A stretch of DNA of 39,358 bases from an uncultured bacterium (GTDB lineage: Bacteria; Verrucomicrobiota; Kiritimatiellia; CAIKKV01; CALHGX01), in contig CALHGX010000037.1 in assembly GCA_938031185.1 (NCBI GenBank), forward strand, positions 1 to 39,358. The letters are read 5' to 3'. The translations under genes and the position numbers were made by a program. Below, one piece after another: positions 1 through 7,624 of the stretch (position 1 is the stretch's first letter; each line of letters opens with the position of its first letter). Below the pieces are notes generated by a model. The model saw only the letters and a program-made list of their open reading frames with translations, did no database searches and had not been told where the DNA came from.

Positions 1-224
1 TAAACCACCTGGCCCTTTTCGGTCAGCGCCAGCAAAATGCTGTTCTTTTCCAATTGGACGGCCGAAGCGGCTTGCGGTTTGTCCACTTCAACCCCGGTCT
101 CCTCCACAAAAGTTGTGGTGACGATGAAGAACAGCAGCAGAATGAAAATGCAGTCGATCAGCGGAGAGATGTCGATCGTCGCTTCGCTGCCTTCCTCGCC
201 GCCCAGACTGCCGAACCGGCTCAT
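1..224 (-). CDS. exbD: ExbD/TolR-type biopolymer transport protein (3' end outside window)
   Basis: Only the first 74 codons are present; the gene runs off the left edge. The short cytoplasmic start ([11 protein letters not shown]) leads into [20 protein letters not shown], the single membrane helix of ExbD/TolR. The Asp of SPLID is the conserved helix acid that carries protons in this family, and a periplasmic segment follows. ExbD works with ExbB-type channels in the inner membrane to energise TonB. The ATG (224-222) overlaps the stop of the upstream exbB-like gene in an ATGA arrangement, so translation is probably coupled. A TonB gene is expected next, beyond the window. The family call is firm; the protein length is unknown. 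Confidence 0.93.
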   Translation of the reverse strand, partial: MSRFGSLGGEEGSEATIDISPLIDCIFILLLFFIVTTTFVEETGVEVDKPQAASAVQLEKNSILLALTEKGQVV

Positions 225-862
225 GGCTCGAACCCCCTTGCGGATCGTTCAGACCGCGACTGCTTCCATTCCTGCATGCACAGCGTGGCCACCTGTTCGA
301 TGTGCGTGCCGAATCGGTCGTGCTGGCGTGTTAGAGCGTACTGGTACATCAATCCGCCCAGCGCCAGCACCAGGCCGGTTTCCGTTGTGATCAGCGCCTC
401 CGAAATGCCGCCGGCAATCATTCCCATGGTCTTGTCGCCGCCGCCGCCGGTGGCGAGGGCGTTGAACGTGGCGAGCATGCCGGTCACGGTGCCGAGCAGT
501 CCCAACAGCGGGGCGGTGGTTACGCTGATCTTCATGACGCGCAGATCTCGATCGAACGGCCTGATTTCATCCTGGCGCACCTGATCGAGATAGTGCTCCA
601 TCTCCTCCAGGCTCCGGCTGGCCATGGCGGTCCGGATGATACGGCCCAGCACGCCGCGCGCACGGCCGCCATGCCGTTTCCACCTGCGCCAGGCCCACGT
701 TGGCGAAGAGAACAATCCCTTCACGGTCAACTTCGTCAGGATCAGCGTGCCCATGCCGAAGATCACCAGGCTGTTGAGCGCCAGCGCATACATCGCCCAC
801 CCACCCGCCGCCCATACATGGCGCGCTTCTGTTATCAGTGGCCGAACGCTTTCCGCCGTCAT
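221..862 (-). CDS. exbB: MotA/TolQ/ExbB proton channel family protein (short ExbB)
   Basis: A 213-aa inner-membrane protein. It has one helix near residues 20-45 ([20 protein letters not shown]), a cytoplasmic loop, then a pair of helices containing [13 protein letters not shown] and [16 protein letters not shown], the hallmark of the MotA/TolQ/ExbB channel domain. Its length and topology match classical ExbB, the pentameric scaffold that surrounds ExbD and drives TonB with the proton gradient. The ATG at 862-860 overlaps the stop of the longer ExbB-like gene upstream (ATGA), and its own stop overlaps the exbD start in the same way. Two ExbB-type genes in tandem, one long and one short, match the TtpC/ExbB2 pairing of Vibrio-type TonB2 systems. 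Confidence 0.93.
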   Translation of the reverse strand: MTAESVRPLITEARHVWAAGGWAMYALALNSLVIFGMGTLILTKLTVKGLFSSPTWAWRRWKRHGGRARGVLGRIIRTAMASRSLEEMEHYLDQVRQDEIRPFDRDLRVMKISVTTAPLLGLLGTVTGMLATFNALATGGGGDKTMGMIAGGISEALITTETGLVLALGGLMYQYALTRQHDRFGTHIEQVATLCMQEWKQSRSERSARGFEP

Positions 863-2280
863 GTGGCTTGCTCCGGAACGTGCCGCGCCTTTTCCACCGC
901 CGACACAAACGCCATGCCCATCCGTTCCATGCCGTCTACGATCGTTTTGGCCTTTCGTGAAAGAAACGCATGCGATATGAGCGAGGGGATGGCCACGCAG
1001 AGACCCAGTTCCGTTGTGATCAGCGCCTCCGAGATGCCGGCCGAGAGCATTTTGACGTCGCCCGATCCAAAGACCGTGATCAGCTTGAACGTGCCGATGA
1101 TCCCCGTGACGGTGCCCAGCAATCCCAGCAGCGGCGCGCAGGCGGCGCTGACGGAAATCAACGGCAGCCCTTTGTTCAGTTGAAAGCGGGTCTCGAGCAG
1201 TTTTTCGAACATGACTTCTTCGATCAGATCCTTGGGGGCCTCCATATGCGCGGCGCCCGCGGCAAGCATGGCGCCGGCCGGACCGGACAGATTCGTGGCC
1301 GCGCGCAGCGCCGCTTCATTGTTTCGCTCCAGAATGGCGTCCACGAGACGGTCGAACTGTGAAGGCGAGGGTAGGCGCACCATCGCAAGCCGTAGCCATT
1401 TTACCGTCGTCACCAGCGCCACTACGCCGGCCAGCCCAAGAATCGGCGCCACGACCGGCCCGCCTTTCTTGAGGTGTTCCCGAAGGCTTTCGCGGGTCTC
1501 CTCGATCTTCCTTGCACTGCCGAGGCTGGCGTCGAACGGCACGAGCCCCTCGCCCTTGACGACGAAGTCCCGGGTGAGGGACGCATATGTCGGATTGGCG
1601 TAGGGTTGCACGGCCGGCTCCAGCGATCCCAGTCGCTGTTCGGCGATGCCGCTGATCGCGCCGTCTTCAGAAGCGAAGTAGGCCACCGGCCCCAGAAGGA
1701 TGACGGTGCCGTCTTTGACCAGCCCGTTGGGACCCGCTCCGCGGCCCTGGAATCGGTCGCCGCCGCAGAGGTCCTTCAGTCGCTGGAGACTGGCCTCGAC
1801 GAGGGCCACCTGCCGGGAGAAAATTTCCGCCGGCTTCAGGTTGCCGTTCTCCGGCGCCAGCCGGGCCGCTTCAACCGCCGACTGATAGCGCCCCAGTTCC
1901 ACAATGTGCAGCCGCGTTTCGAAATTGCGGACGAATTCGCCCAACAGGCTGCTCACATAGGACTTCTCCTGCTCGCGGGCGGCGATATCGTTGCGCAGAT
2001 TGCCCAGGTCCAGATTGCGCCGGTCCAGTTGCCTTCTAATGTCTTCGTAAGCTCGCCGGGCCTCGGTCAGCTCGGTTTCGGCCGCGGTCAATGTCTTGAC
2101 CACGGGGATTTTCTCGTCCGCGATCTCCCGGCGCGCCACGGCCAGCTCGGCGAGGCTCTCGTCCAGCTTGAGTCCCACGGCCGCCGCCCAGTTGGTGGCG
2201 GCCATGACCGCAGGGGAGCCGGACCACAGGAGTGCGACCATGAGCCCGACGGCGAGGCGGAGTTGGTTTCGCGTTCTCAT
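859..2280 (-). CDS. Long TtpC-type MotA/TolQ/ExbB protein with periplasmic coiled-coil region
   Basis: I place the start at 2280, where ATG overlaps the preceding stop (ATGA). That gives 473 aa beginning with a signal peptide (MRTRNQLRLAVGLMVALLW, cleavage likely after VMA). Residues ~30-125 are rich in E, R and L and look coiled-coil (AAETELTEARRAYEDIRRQL). A membrane helix (VVAPILGLAGVVALV) follows near residue 275. The C-terminal third is an ExbB domain with [18 protein letters not shown] and [20 protein letters not shown] long periplasmic N-terminus on an ExbB domain is the layout of TtpC, the fourth subunit of TonB2-type complexes. It probably links the DUF3450 partner in the periplasm to the proton channel. 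The ExbB domain is certain; the TtpC equivalence rests on layout and neighbours. Confidence 0.88.
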   Translation of the reverse strand: MRTRNQLRLAVGLMVALLWSGSPAVMAATNWAAAVGLKLDESLAELAVARREIADEKIPVVKTLTAAETELTEARRAYEDIRRQLDRRNLDLGNLRNDIAAREQEKSYVSSLLGEFVRNFETRLHIVELGRYQSAVEAARLAPENGNLKPAEIFSRQVALVEASLQRLKDLCGGDRFQGRGAGPNGLVKDGTVILLGPVAYFASEDGAISGIAEQRLGSLEPAVQPYANPTYASLTRDFVVKGEGLVPFDASLGSARKIEETRESLREHLKKGGPVVAPILGLAGVVALVTTVKWLRLAMVRLPSPSQFDRLVDAILERNNEAALRAATNLSGPAGAMLAAGAAHMEAPKDLIEEVMFEKLLETRFQLNKGLPLISVSAACAPLLGLLGTVTGIIGTFKLITVFGSGDVKMLSAGISEALITTELGLCVAIPSLISHAFLSRKAKTIVDGMERMGMAFVSAVEKARHVPEQAT

Positions 2281-3080
2281 TGCACAGCCCCAGGCAGCAA
2301 GACATAGTCCGCCGGCTTCTCGTTTCGGTAGATGGCGATGGCGTCCGCCACCGCTTGAGCCAGTTCGTTGTTCGGTTCCCATATCCATCCCTGCGGACCG
2401 GGCCGGCCGATACCGGCCAGGCCGCTGGCGGCGTTGCAGTAGTAGGCGCGCGCCAATCCGAGGTACATGACGGTCACCTCGGCTTTGCTGCCGTCCGGCT
2501 GGTCGCGCACCTCGCTCGTGACCGTGATTTCCCGGCAGAACTTGTTCACTTCGTTCAAGATCCCGATCACGTTCTGGAAGCGTTCCGAAAGTCCCATTCG
2601 GGTTTGCGATCCCGGTTGCGGAATGCGTTGGCTCAAGGGCTTGACCCTTTCGACGATGGGCGTTGGAGCTTGCGAGAGCAGATCCAACACGCCCGCTTCC
2701 AGCCGGATGATGTCCTCACCGAGTCCGGCCGTCGCGGCCTTCAGCTCCTCGATCTTCCCCATGGATTCCGCCAGCTTCTGATCCGCTTCGCCGATGTGGG
2801 CGGCGACCTGGGCGGTGGACTCCTTCAGACTCTCCGTTTCCCGCCGCACAAGCTGGATGCGGTCCTCCAGCAACGCTTTTTCCGCGCGCCAGTCCTGCCG
2901 TTCCTTGCAGATGAGCCGCTTGGTCTCCACCCACTTTTCGAGCGCCGCCCGGCCGTCCGCAGGCATCTCCGCGGATCGTGCCGTCAGACCGAGCGCCAAA
3001 AGGCCGATCCATACCGAGAATCTTCCGATCCGCGTTCCGCGGCGCGTCCATAATTCGACACGACCGGCTTTCATCACCAT
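2277..3080 (-). CDS. DUF3450 family periplasmic coiled-coil protein
   Basis: The likely product is 267 aa from ATG 3080, which has a G-rich stretch just upstream; ATG 3074, two codons later, is the alternative. The N-terminus is basic followed by a hydrophobic run (FSVWIGLLALGLTARSAE), read as a signal peptide. Residues ~40-130 form a long predicted coiled coil (LLEDRIQLVRRETESLKEST). The C-terminal half is globular and includes LGLARAYYCN and GWIWEPNNELAQAV, which I recognise as DUF3450-like. DUF3450 genes commonly sit beside ttpC/exbB/exbD genes, and here it overlaps both the receptor gene before it and the TtpC-type gene after it. Its biochemical role is unknown; a periplasmic connector for the TonB machine is an inference. 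Confidence 0.82.
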   Translation of the reverse strand: MVMKAGRVELWTRRGTRIGRFSVWIGLLALGLTARSAEMPADGRAALEKWVETKRLICKERQDWRAEKALLEDRIQLVRRETESLKESTAQVAAHIGEADQKLAESMGKIEELKAATAGLGEDIIRLEAGVLDLLSQAPTPIVERVKPLSQRIPQPGSQTRMGLSERFQNVIGILNEVNKFCREITVTSEVRDQPDGSKAEVTVMYLGLARAYYCNAASGLAGIGRPGPQGWIWEPNNELAQAVADAIAIYRNEKPADYVLLPGAVQ

Positions 3081-6000
3081 GAGGCCCCCAACTGAAAAGT
3101 GTAGGTCACGCCTTCTTGATGCTTGCGCCGCAGCACTTCCGTCCCGTCCGGCGCGCGATAGACGTCCTTCACCCACGGATCGAGCAGGTTCTTCGCCTGA
3201 AAAGTGAACTTCCATCGTTTGGCGAACTCCTGACTCAGGGAGAAATTCACCGTGGCCAGCTTCTTGCTGTAGGTGTTCGGCGTAGCGCCCTTCTCGCCAA
3301 TGGCTGCGCCGCTCTTCAGCATGTCGCCGCGCACCGTGTAGAAGAGCCCGGCGGAGGTGCCCCACGACTCGATGTCGTACGTGACATTGATGTTCCACAG
3401 GTACGCGGGTTGGCCTTCCATGTCGCGCTTGGCCTGGCCGAGCGTCGTTTTGCCGACCCCATACTGGTCCAGGTTCCTGCGCAGCGGCTCCGGTACCTCG
3501 ACTTTGGCTTCAATGAACGTGTAATTGGCGCCTACGCTCAGGAACCGGAAGAGATCGGGAAGGAAATCCAGACGCTTGCGCCCCTCGAGTTCCCATCCCC
3601 TAACGGTCCCTTTCGGGTAGTTCACGGCCAGCAGATAGTCTTCCCCGAGGTAGGAGAAAGACTCCTTTTCGATCGGGTCTTCGATCGTCTTATGAAACAG
3701 GCTGGCCGCGAAGACTTCCCCGGGGCCGGGAAACCACTCCCATCGCAAGTCGTTGTTGACGATATGGGAGATTCGCAAGTCCTTGTTGCCGACGACCGTT
3801 TCGCCGGCGACGAAGTCATAAGTAATGACCGGCGCCAGTTCGAGAAACGTGGGCCGGGCGATGGTTTGACTCCATGTGCCGCGGACCTTCATTTGCGGCG
3901 TCAGGTCGTATACGGCGGTTACCGAGCGCAGCCAGTCGGACTCGTTGATGGACGCTCGCGCTTCCTCCGCCGGCACGCCCCGCATGGTGTAGTAGTACTG
4001 GTTGGTATTGCTCGGGTTGGGGTAGTTCTTCACCGGAACGGTGAAAGCGCGTGACGGATCGGCGGTCACGTCGGATCGAGGATCGACCGTGATCTGCGTG
4101 TTCTCCAGGCGCGCGCCGCAGGAAATGCGGAACCGCGTGGTCAGCGGCAGGTCGAGCATCCAGTAGCCGGAGCGGAAATTCTGATCGCCGTTGTAGTCCA
4201 CGTCCTGTTCGTTGGGCAGAACGTACCACCGCATGCTGTTCCGATAGCGCCCCGTTCCCAGCCGTTTGGCGTCCGTGAAGACGTCGGTCCACAAGGCGTC
4301 CGGATCGCTGCCGGTGTGTTCGCGATAGGACTGGTCTTTTTGGTAGGCGTTCCATGCGGCGGTGTTGGTGAAGTCAAGAGGAGGATATTGGGAGCCAAAA
4401 ACGTAGTAGAAGGAATCCTGGCCGTAGGAGCGATGCGTGAAATCTCTCGTGAAGCCCATTTTGAGCCTGCCGTCGGCCTCGGCCCATGGCTCCGGCTGTG
4501 GACCGACATTGACAAAGGACCAAACCGAATCCGGCACGGCACGCTTGAACGGGAAGGCCAAATTCAAGCCGAGCTGGGAATTGTCCTCCTGGGTGTCCCG
4601 CCACACGCGCAGCGTCCGTTCCGAACGGTCATAGGCCGGTTCGATGGACTGCGTCCAGCGATAGACGCCCGGTTCGTCTTCGCTTCTTTCCACGTAGTTC
4701 TTGAAGCTGCGGACGTCAGGCTCCTTCTGGCGCGCGACGTTGTGAACGCCGAACCAATCCGCCTCCAGACTCGAGAAGGTGCCGAAGGGGGTATCCAAGC
4801 GATGCTTGCCGGTCAACTGCATCACATTCAAAGACCGCTCGGTGTAGTGGATGGCCTGGCGCTGCTGCCAGAAGGGCGCATCGGCTTTGTGCTCTTCAAT
4901 GCGCAAGCTGGCGCGATCCGTCGCTGCGCGATTGCGCAGGAACATCAAATTCACCTGATGGTCGTCGTCCTGCGCGAGTCCCACCGCGCCCAGCATGCTC
5001 CATTTCACCTCTTCGGTTCCGGTGTTGGCGCGCCACGGAATGGGCGAGCTGGGCGGCAAATTCGTTCGACCCACAGCGAGGGCCTGTTCCTCGGCAGCCT
5101 GGAGGCTGTACTTCTTGCTGTACGTGAATGCGGCCACGCCCCCGGCCACCGTTCCGCCGCCCCAGTCCCACCGATTTCCGCCGCTCAGGGTGTACCCGTG
5201 GTTGCCGTCGGGAACGTTCGTTCGCTTCGTTCCCATCGCCGGGGCCATGCCGCGGGTGATCCGGTCGTATGCTCGATGTTTCTTATCGTGAGGGTTGTCT
5301 TTGTCGGCCAGAATGTCGTGCGAGGAGGTGACGCCCAGGGTGGTGAGCCCGTTCTGCTCCATCTCGGCCGCACCGGGCGGAATATTGCGCCTTCCGAGGT
5401 CTCTTCCCCATCGGCCGCAGCCGCCTCCGTTGTAGGTGACGTACCCCGGTTTGTCCGTGTAGCTGCGGTTGAACTCACGCGACGATGACGCTTTCAGGAA
5501 CGGTTTTTCCGGGATGCCGATGGTCCGGATGTTCACTCCGCCGCCCGTGTAATCACCGGGCAGATCCGGCGTGAATGTCTTGGAAACGGACATGCTCTCA
5601 ATCGTTCCGGCGGGAAACATGTCCATGTGGACGGAGCGCTTTTTCGGATCGGCGCTGGGCACCCGGATGCCATTCAAAGCCGTGCCCACGTAGCGGTCGC
5701 TCAGGCCGCGAACGGTGGCGTACTTCCCGTCGGCCACGGAGGCGCCGACCACCAGACGGAGCGCGCCCGCGGCGTCGCTCGCGCCGGCCCGGCTCATCAT
5801 GTCTTTGCTGATGGAATCTTGAAAAGATAGCGTTGTGCCGCGCAGGTTGAGCAGGCCGACTTCGCTGGAGGTGTCCGCGAGGTTCACGTCGCGCACCACC
5901 ATTTCTTCCATCTCCGTGAACTCGCCCTTCATGCGCACGGTCACTTCCGCCAACGCGCCCTCGGCCACCACGACCGCCGATTGCACGTAGCGTTCGTAGC

Positions 6001-6247
6001 CCGGCTTGGACACGGTCAGGGTGTAGGAGCCGGCGGGCACGGCACGGAAGAGAAAATGCCCGTCCTCCACCGTGTTCGTCTGGCGATTGAGCTCAAGAAT
6101 CCTGACGGTCGCCTCCGGCACGGGGCCGTCGAACTCGGCGTCATACACGACGCCCCGCAGTCCGCCGGCCGCGTCTTGCGCCGGGATCGAAGAAACGGCG
6201 CCGAAGTGGGTCAGCAAGGCCATGAGCAGTATGGTCCTCTTAGCCAT
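3074..6247 (-). CDS. TonB-dependent outer-membrane receptor with carboxypeptidase-regulatory-like N-terminal domain
   Basis: A 1057-aa protein, large but normal for this class. The signal peptide is MAKRTILLMALLTHFGAVSS with cleavage near PAQ. Residues ~29-95 form a CarboxypepD_reg-like beta sandwich (GLRGVVYDAEFDGPVPEATV, ending AGSYTLTVSKPGY). The plug lies at ~140-255 (KYATVRGLSDRYVGTALNG; FTPDLPGDYTGGGVNIRT). The rest is barrel-like, with alternating residues, a TPQMKVRGTWSQTIARPTF strand region and a terminal tryptophan, typical of outer-membrane barrels. The ligand cannot be told from sequence. It heads the energiser genes in the same operon, so it probably has a dedicated TonB system. 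It starts inside the upstream lipoprotein gene (8-bp overlap). Confidence 0.95.
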   Translation of the reverse strand: MAKRTILLMALLTHFGAVSSIPAQDAAGGLRGVVYDAEFDGPVPEATVRILELNRQTNTVEDGHFLFRAVPAGSYTLTVSKPGYERYVQSAVVVAEGALAEVTVRMKGEFTEMEEMVVRDVNLADTSSEVGLLNLRGTTLSFQDSISKDMMSRAGASDAAGALRLVVGASVADGKYATVRGLSDRYVGTALNGIRVPSADPKKRSVHMDMFPAGTIESMSVSKTFTPDLPGDYTGGGVNIRTIGIPEKPFLKASSSREFNRSYTDKPGYVTYNGGGCGRWGRDLGRRNIPPGAAEMEQNGLTTLGVTSSHDILADKDNPHDKKHRAYDRITRGMAPAMGTKRTNVPDGNHGYTLSGGNRWDWGGGTVAGGVAAFTYSKKYSLQAAEEQALAVGRTNLPPSSPIPWRANTGTEEVKWSMLGAVGLAQDDDHQVNLMFLRNRAATDRASLRIEEHKADAPFWQQRQAIHYTERSLNVMQLTGKHRLDTPFGTFSSLEADWFGVHNVARQKEPDVRSFKNYVERSEDEPGVYRWTQSIEPAYDRSERTLRVWRDTQEDNSQLGLNLAFPFKRAVPDSVWSFVNVGPQPEPWAEADGRLKMGFTRDFTHRSYGQDSFYYVFGSQYPPLDFTNTAAWNAYQKDQSYREHTGSDPDALWTDVFTDAKRLGTGRYRNSMRWYVLPNEQDVDYNGDQNFRSGYWMLDLPLTTRFRISCGARLENTQITVDPRSDVTADPSRAFTVPVKNYPNPSNTNQYYYTMRGVPAEEARASINESDWLRSVTAVYDLTPQMKVRGTWSQTIARPTFLELAPVITYDFVAGETVVGNKDLRISHIVNNDLRWEWFPGPGEVFAASLFHKTIEDPIEKESFSYLGEDYLLAVNYPKGTVRGWELEGRKRLDFLPDLFRFLSVGANYTFIEAKVEVPEPLRRNLDQYGVGKTTLGQAKRDMEGQPAYLWNINVTYDIESWGTSAGLFYTVRGDMLKSGAAIGEKGATPNTYSKKLATVNFSLSQEFAKRWKFTFQAKNLLDPWVKDVYRAPDGTEVLRRKHQEGVTYTFQLGASW

Positions 6248-7424
6248 GAGCCGCGCCGAACGTCATCCATAGACGGTTCAGGCCTTCGCCAACCCACTTG
6301 AGACGCAAACGGGCGCGGTCCAACGACAGGCAGATGTCCACGCAGGCAATGGCGCGGGGCCGGAGATTCGTCAACTCTTCGGCCATTTCCATGGCGTGTC
6401 GGTAGTGCGTTTCGGCCTGCTGAACGTCGCCCAAACGCGCCCTTGCTTCGCCCAGCAGGGCGTACAAAGCCGGCTGCTCGATTTTCTGGAGCTGGCGGAT
6501 CAGAGGTTCCGCCGCGAGCTCGCACTCGGTCAGGCGTTCCCTCTGGCCCAACAGCCCGCATTGGACGCCCAGCCGCGCGACAACGGGCGCTTTGATATGG
6601 GCCGGCGCCGCCCAGCTCAACGTGTTGGAGTGCAGGGCCTCCATCCATGATTCCGCCTGGGCCAGGGCGCCCAGACGGACGGCCTCGTCCATCAGTTCGA
6701 TTTGAACGTCGAACCGTTTGTTTCCGGGCACCGATGCCGATGCCTCCCATGCTTGCTCGAGCGCGTTGCTCGTCTGCGTGCTGTCCAGATGGCCGGCCTT
6801 TGCTAGCAACAGATAACCGTTGGCCCGCCAGCTCAAGACGTCGAGGTGCTTCGCGTCCGCCAACCCGTCAAGCACCGCCAGGGCATTCGTCGCCTCTCCC
6901 CGTCGAGCCAGTGCCAAGGCATGGTACGCGGCCGTCTCGCCGCGGTAATCCTGATTGCTCTGGTAGAAGGCACTCCACCGACCGACATCCTCGGATCGTC
7001 CCAATAAGGCCGATGTCTTCGCGACCCGAGCCAAAATGCGGTCCCGTTGCCAGTCCTGAATGCCGCGCCCAATCGCTTCCGCCTGCGCGGCTCGCTGCAA
7101 GGCGGCGTCGGTTTGCCCGTTGGCCGCCAGCATGGCCGCCACCTCGGCCAGCACAACCCCCTTGCGCCAGTTGGCGATTTGCTCGCCCAGCGCCAAGGCC
7201 TTGTCGCCCTCGCCGCGGGCCAAATGGGCCAGCGCAATCTTCTCCTGACATTCCGCCCGGTCATTCGAGTCGTTGGTGATGGCGCAGGCAAACTGCCAAC
7301 CGGCCTGCAACGGATCGTTCGACCAGGCCGCCGCCGGTCGTTCCGCTCGGGGCGTGCAAGACGTTGCCGCTACGAGCGCCGCCATACCTACGGCCGCCAT
7401 ACAGACCATACGCTGTTGTTTCAT
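6240..7424 (-). CDS. TPR-rich putative lipoprotein, first gene of the TonB operon
   Basis: A 394-aa protein. MKQQRMVCMAAVGMAALVAA is followed by TSC, so Cys23 could be lipidated, although the -3 residue is Ala rather than Leu and signal peptidase I cleavage remains possible. The body is almost entirely helical repeats of TPR type: IALAHLARGEGDKALALGEQ, AAYHALALARRGEATNALAV and LLGEARARLGDVQQAETHY each show the A/L/G/Y spacing of TPR helices. TPR proteins often accompany TtpC-type TonB clusters, so a scaffolding role at the envelope is plausible, but no substrate is indicated. AAAGGCGG lies about 8 bases upstream of the ATG. The gene follows a 140-bp gap after the terminator of the next gene upstream, so the operon promoter should lie there. 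Confidence 0.75.
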   Translation of the reverse strand: MKQQRMVCMAAVGMAALVAATSCTPRAERPAAAWSNDPLQAGWQFACAITNDSNDRAECQEKIALAHLARGEGDKALALGEQIANWRKGVVLAEVAAMLAANGQTDAALQRAAQAEAIGRGIQDWQRDRILARVAKTSALLGRSEDVGRWSAFYQSNQDYRGETAAYHALALARRGEATNALAVLDGLADAKHLDVLSWRANGYLLLAKAGHLDSTQTSNALEQAWEASASVPGNKRFDVQIELMDEAVRLGALAQAESWMEALHSNTLSWAAPAHIKAPVVARLGVQCGLLGQRERLTECELAAEPLIRQLQKIEQPALYALLGEARARLGDVQQAETHYRHAMEMAEELTNLRPRAIACVDICLSLDRARLRLKWVGEGLNRLWMTFGAAHG

Positions 7425-7564
7425 GGAAAACCGCCTTTGGACCGGGCACGACGCGCGCCCTTTTCATGGCTCGAAATAAACACCGGAGAGCGTTGTGGCG
7501 GCCGGTAAGGATACAATTAGACTTAAGTTACCTTTGCGTGAACCATGGCGCCTGTTGACGCCCC

Positions 7565-7601
7565 AAAAAAGTTCCGGCAGCGGCGTGGCCGCTGCCGGAA
7601 C
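7565..7601 (-). terminator. Intrinsic terminator of the exported-protein gene
   Basis: A perfect 14-bp inverted repeat (GTTCCGGCAGCGGC and its complement, 7571-7601) has a 3-nt loop. On the minus strand it is followed at once by six T residues (7570-7565). It lies 24 bp beyond the stop of the 7625-9589 gene and separates that gene from the TonB operon. Confidence 0.93.
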
Positions 7602-7624
7602 AGGCGTCTCTTGGCACGAGCCCC

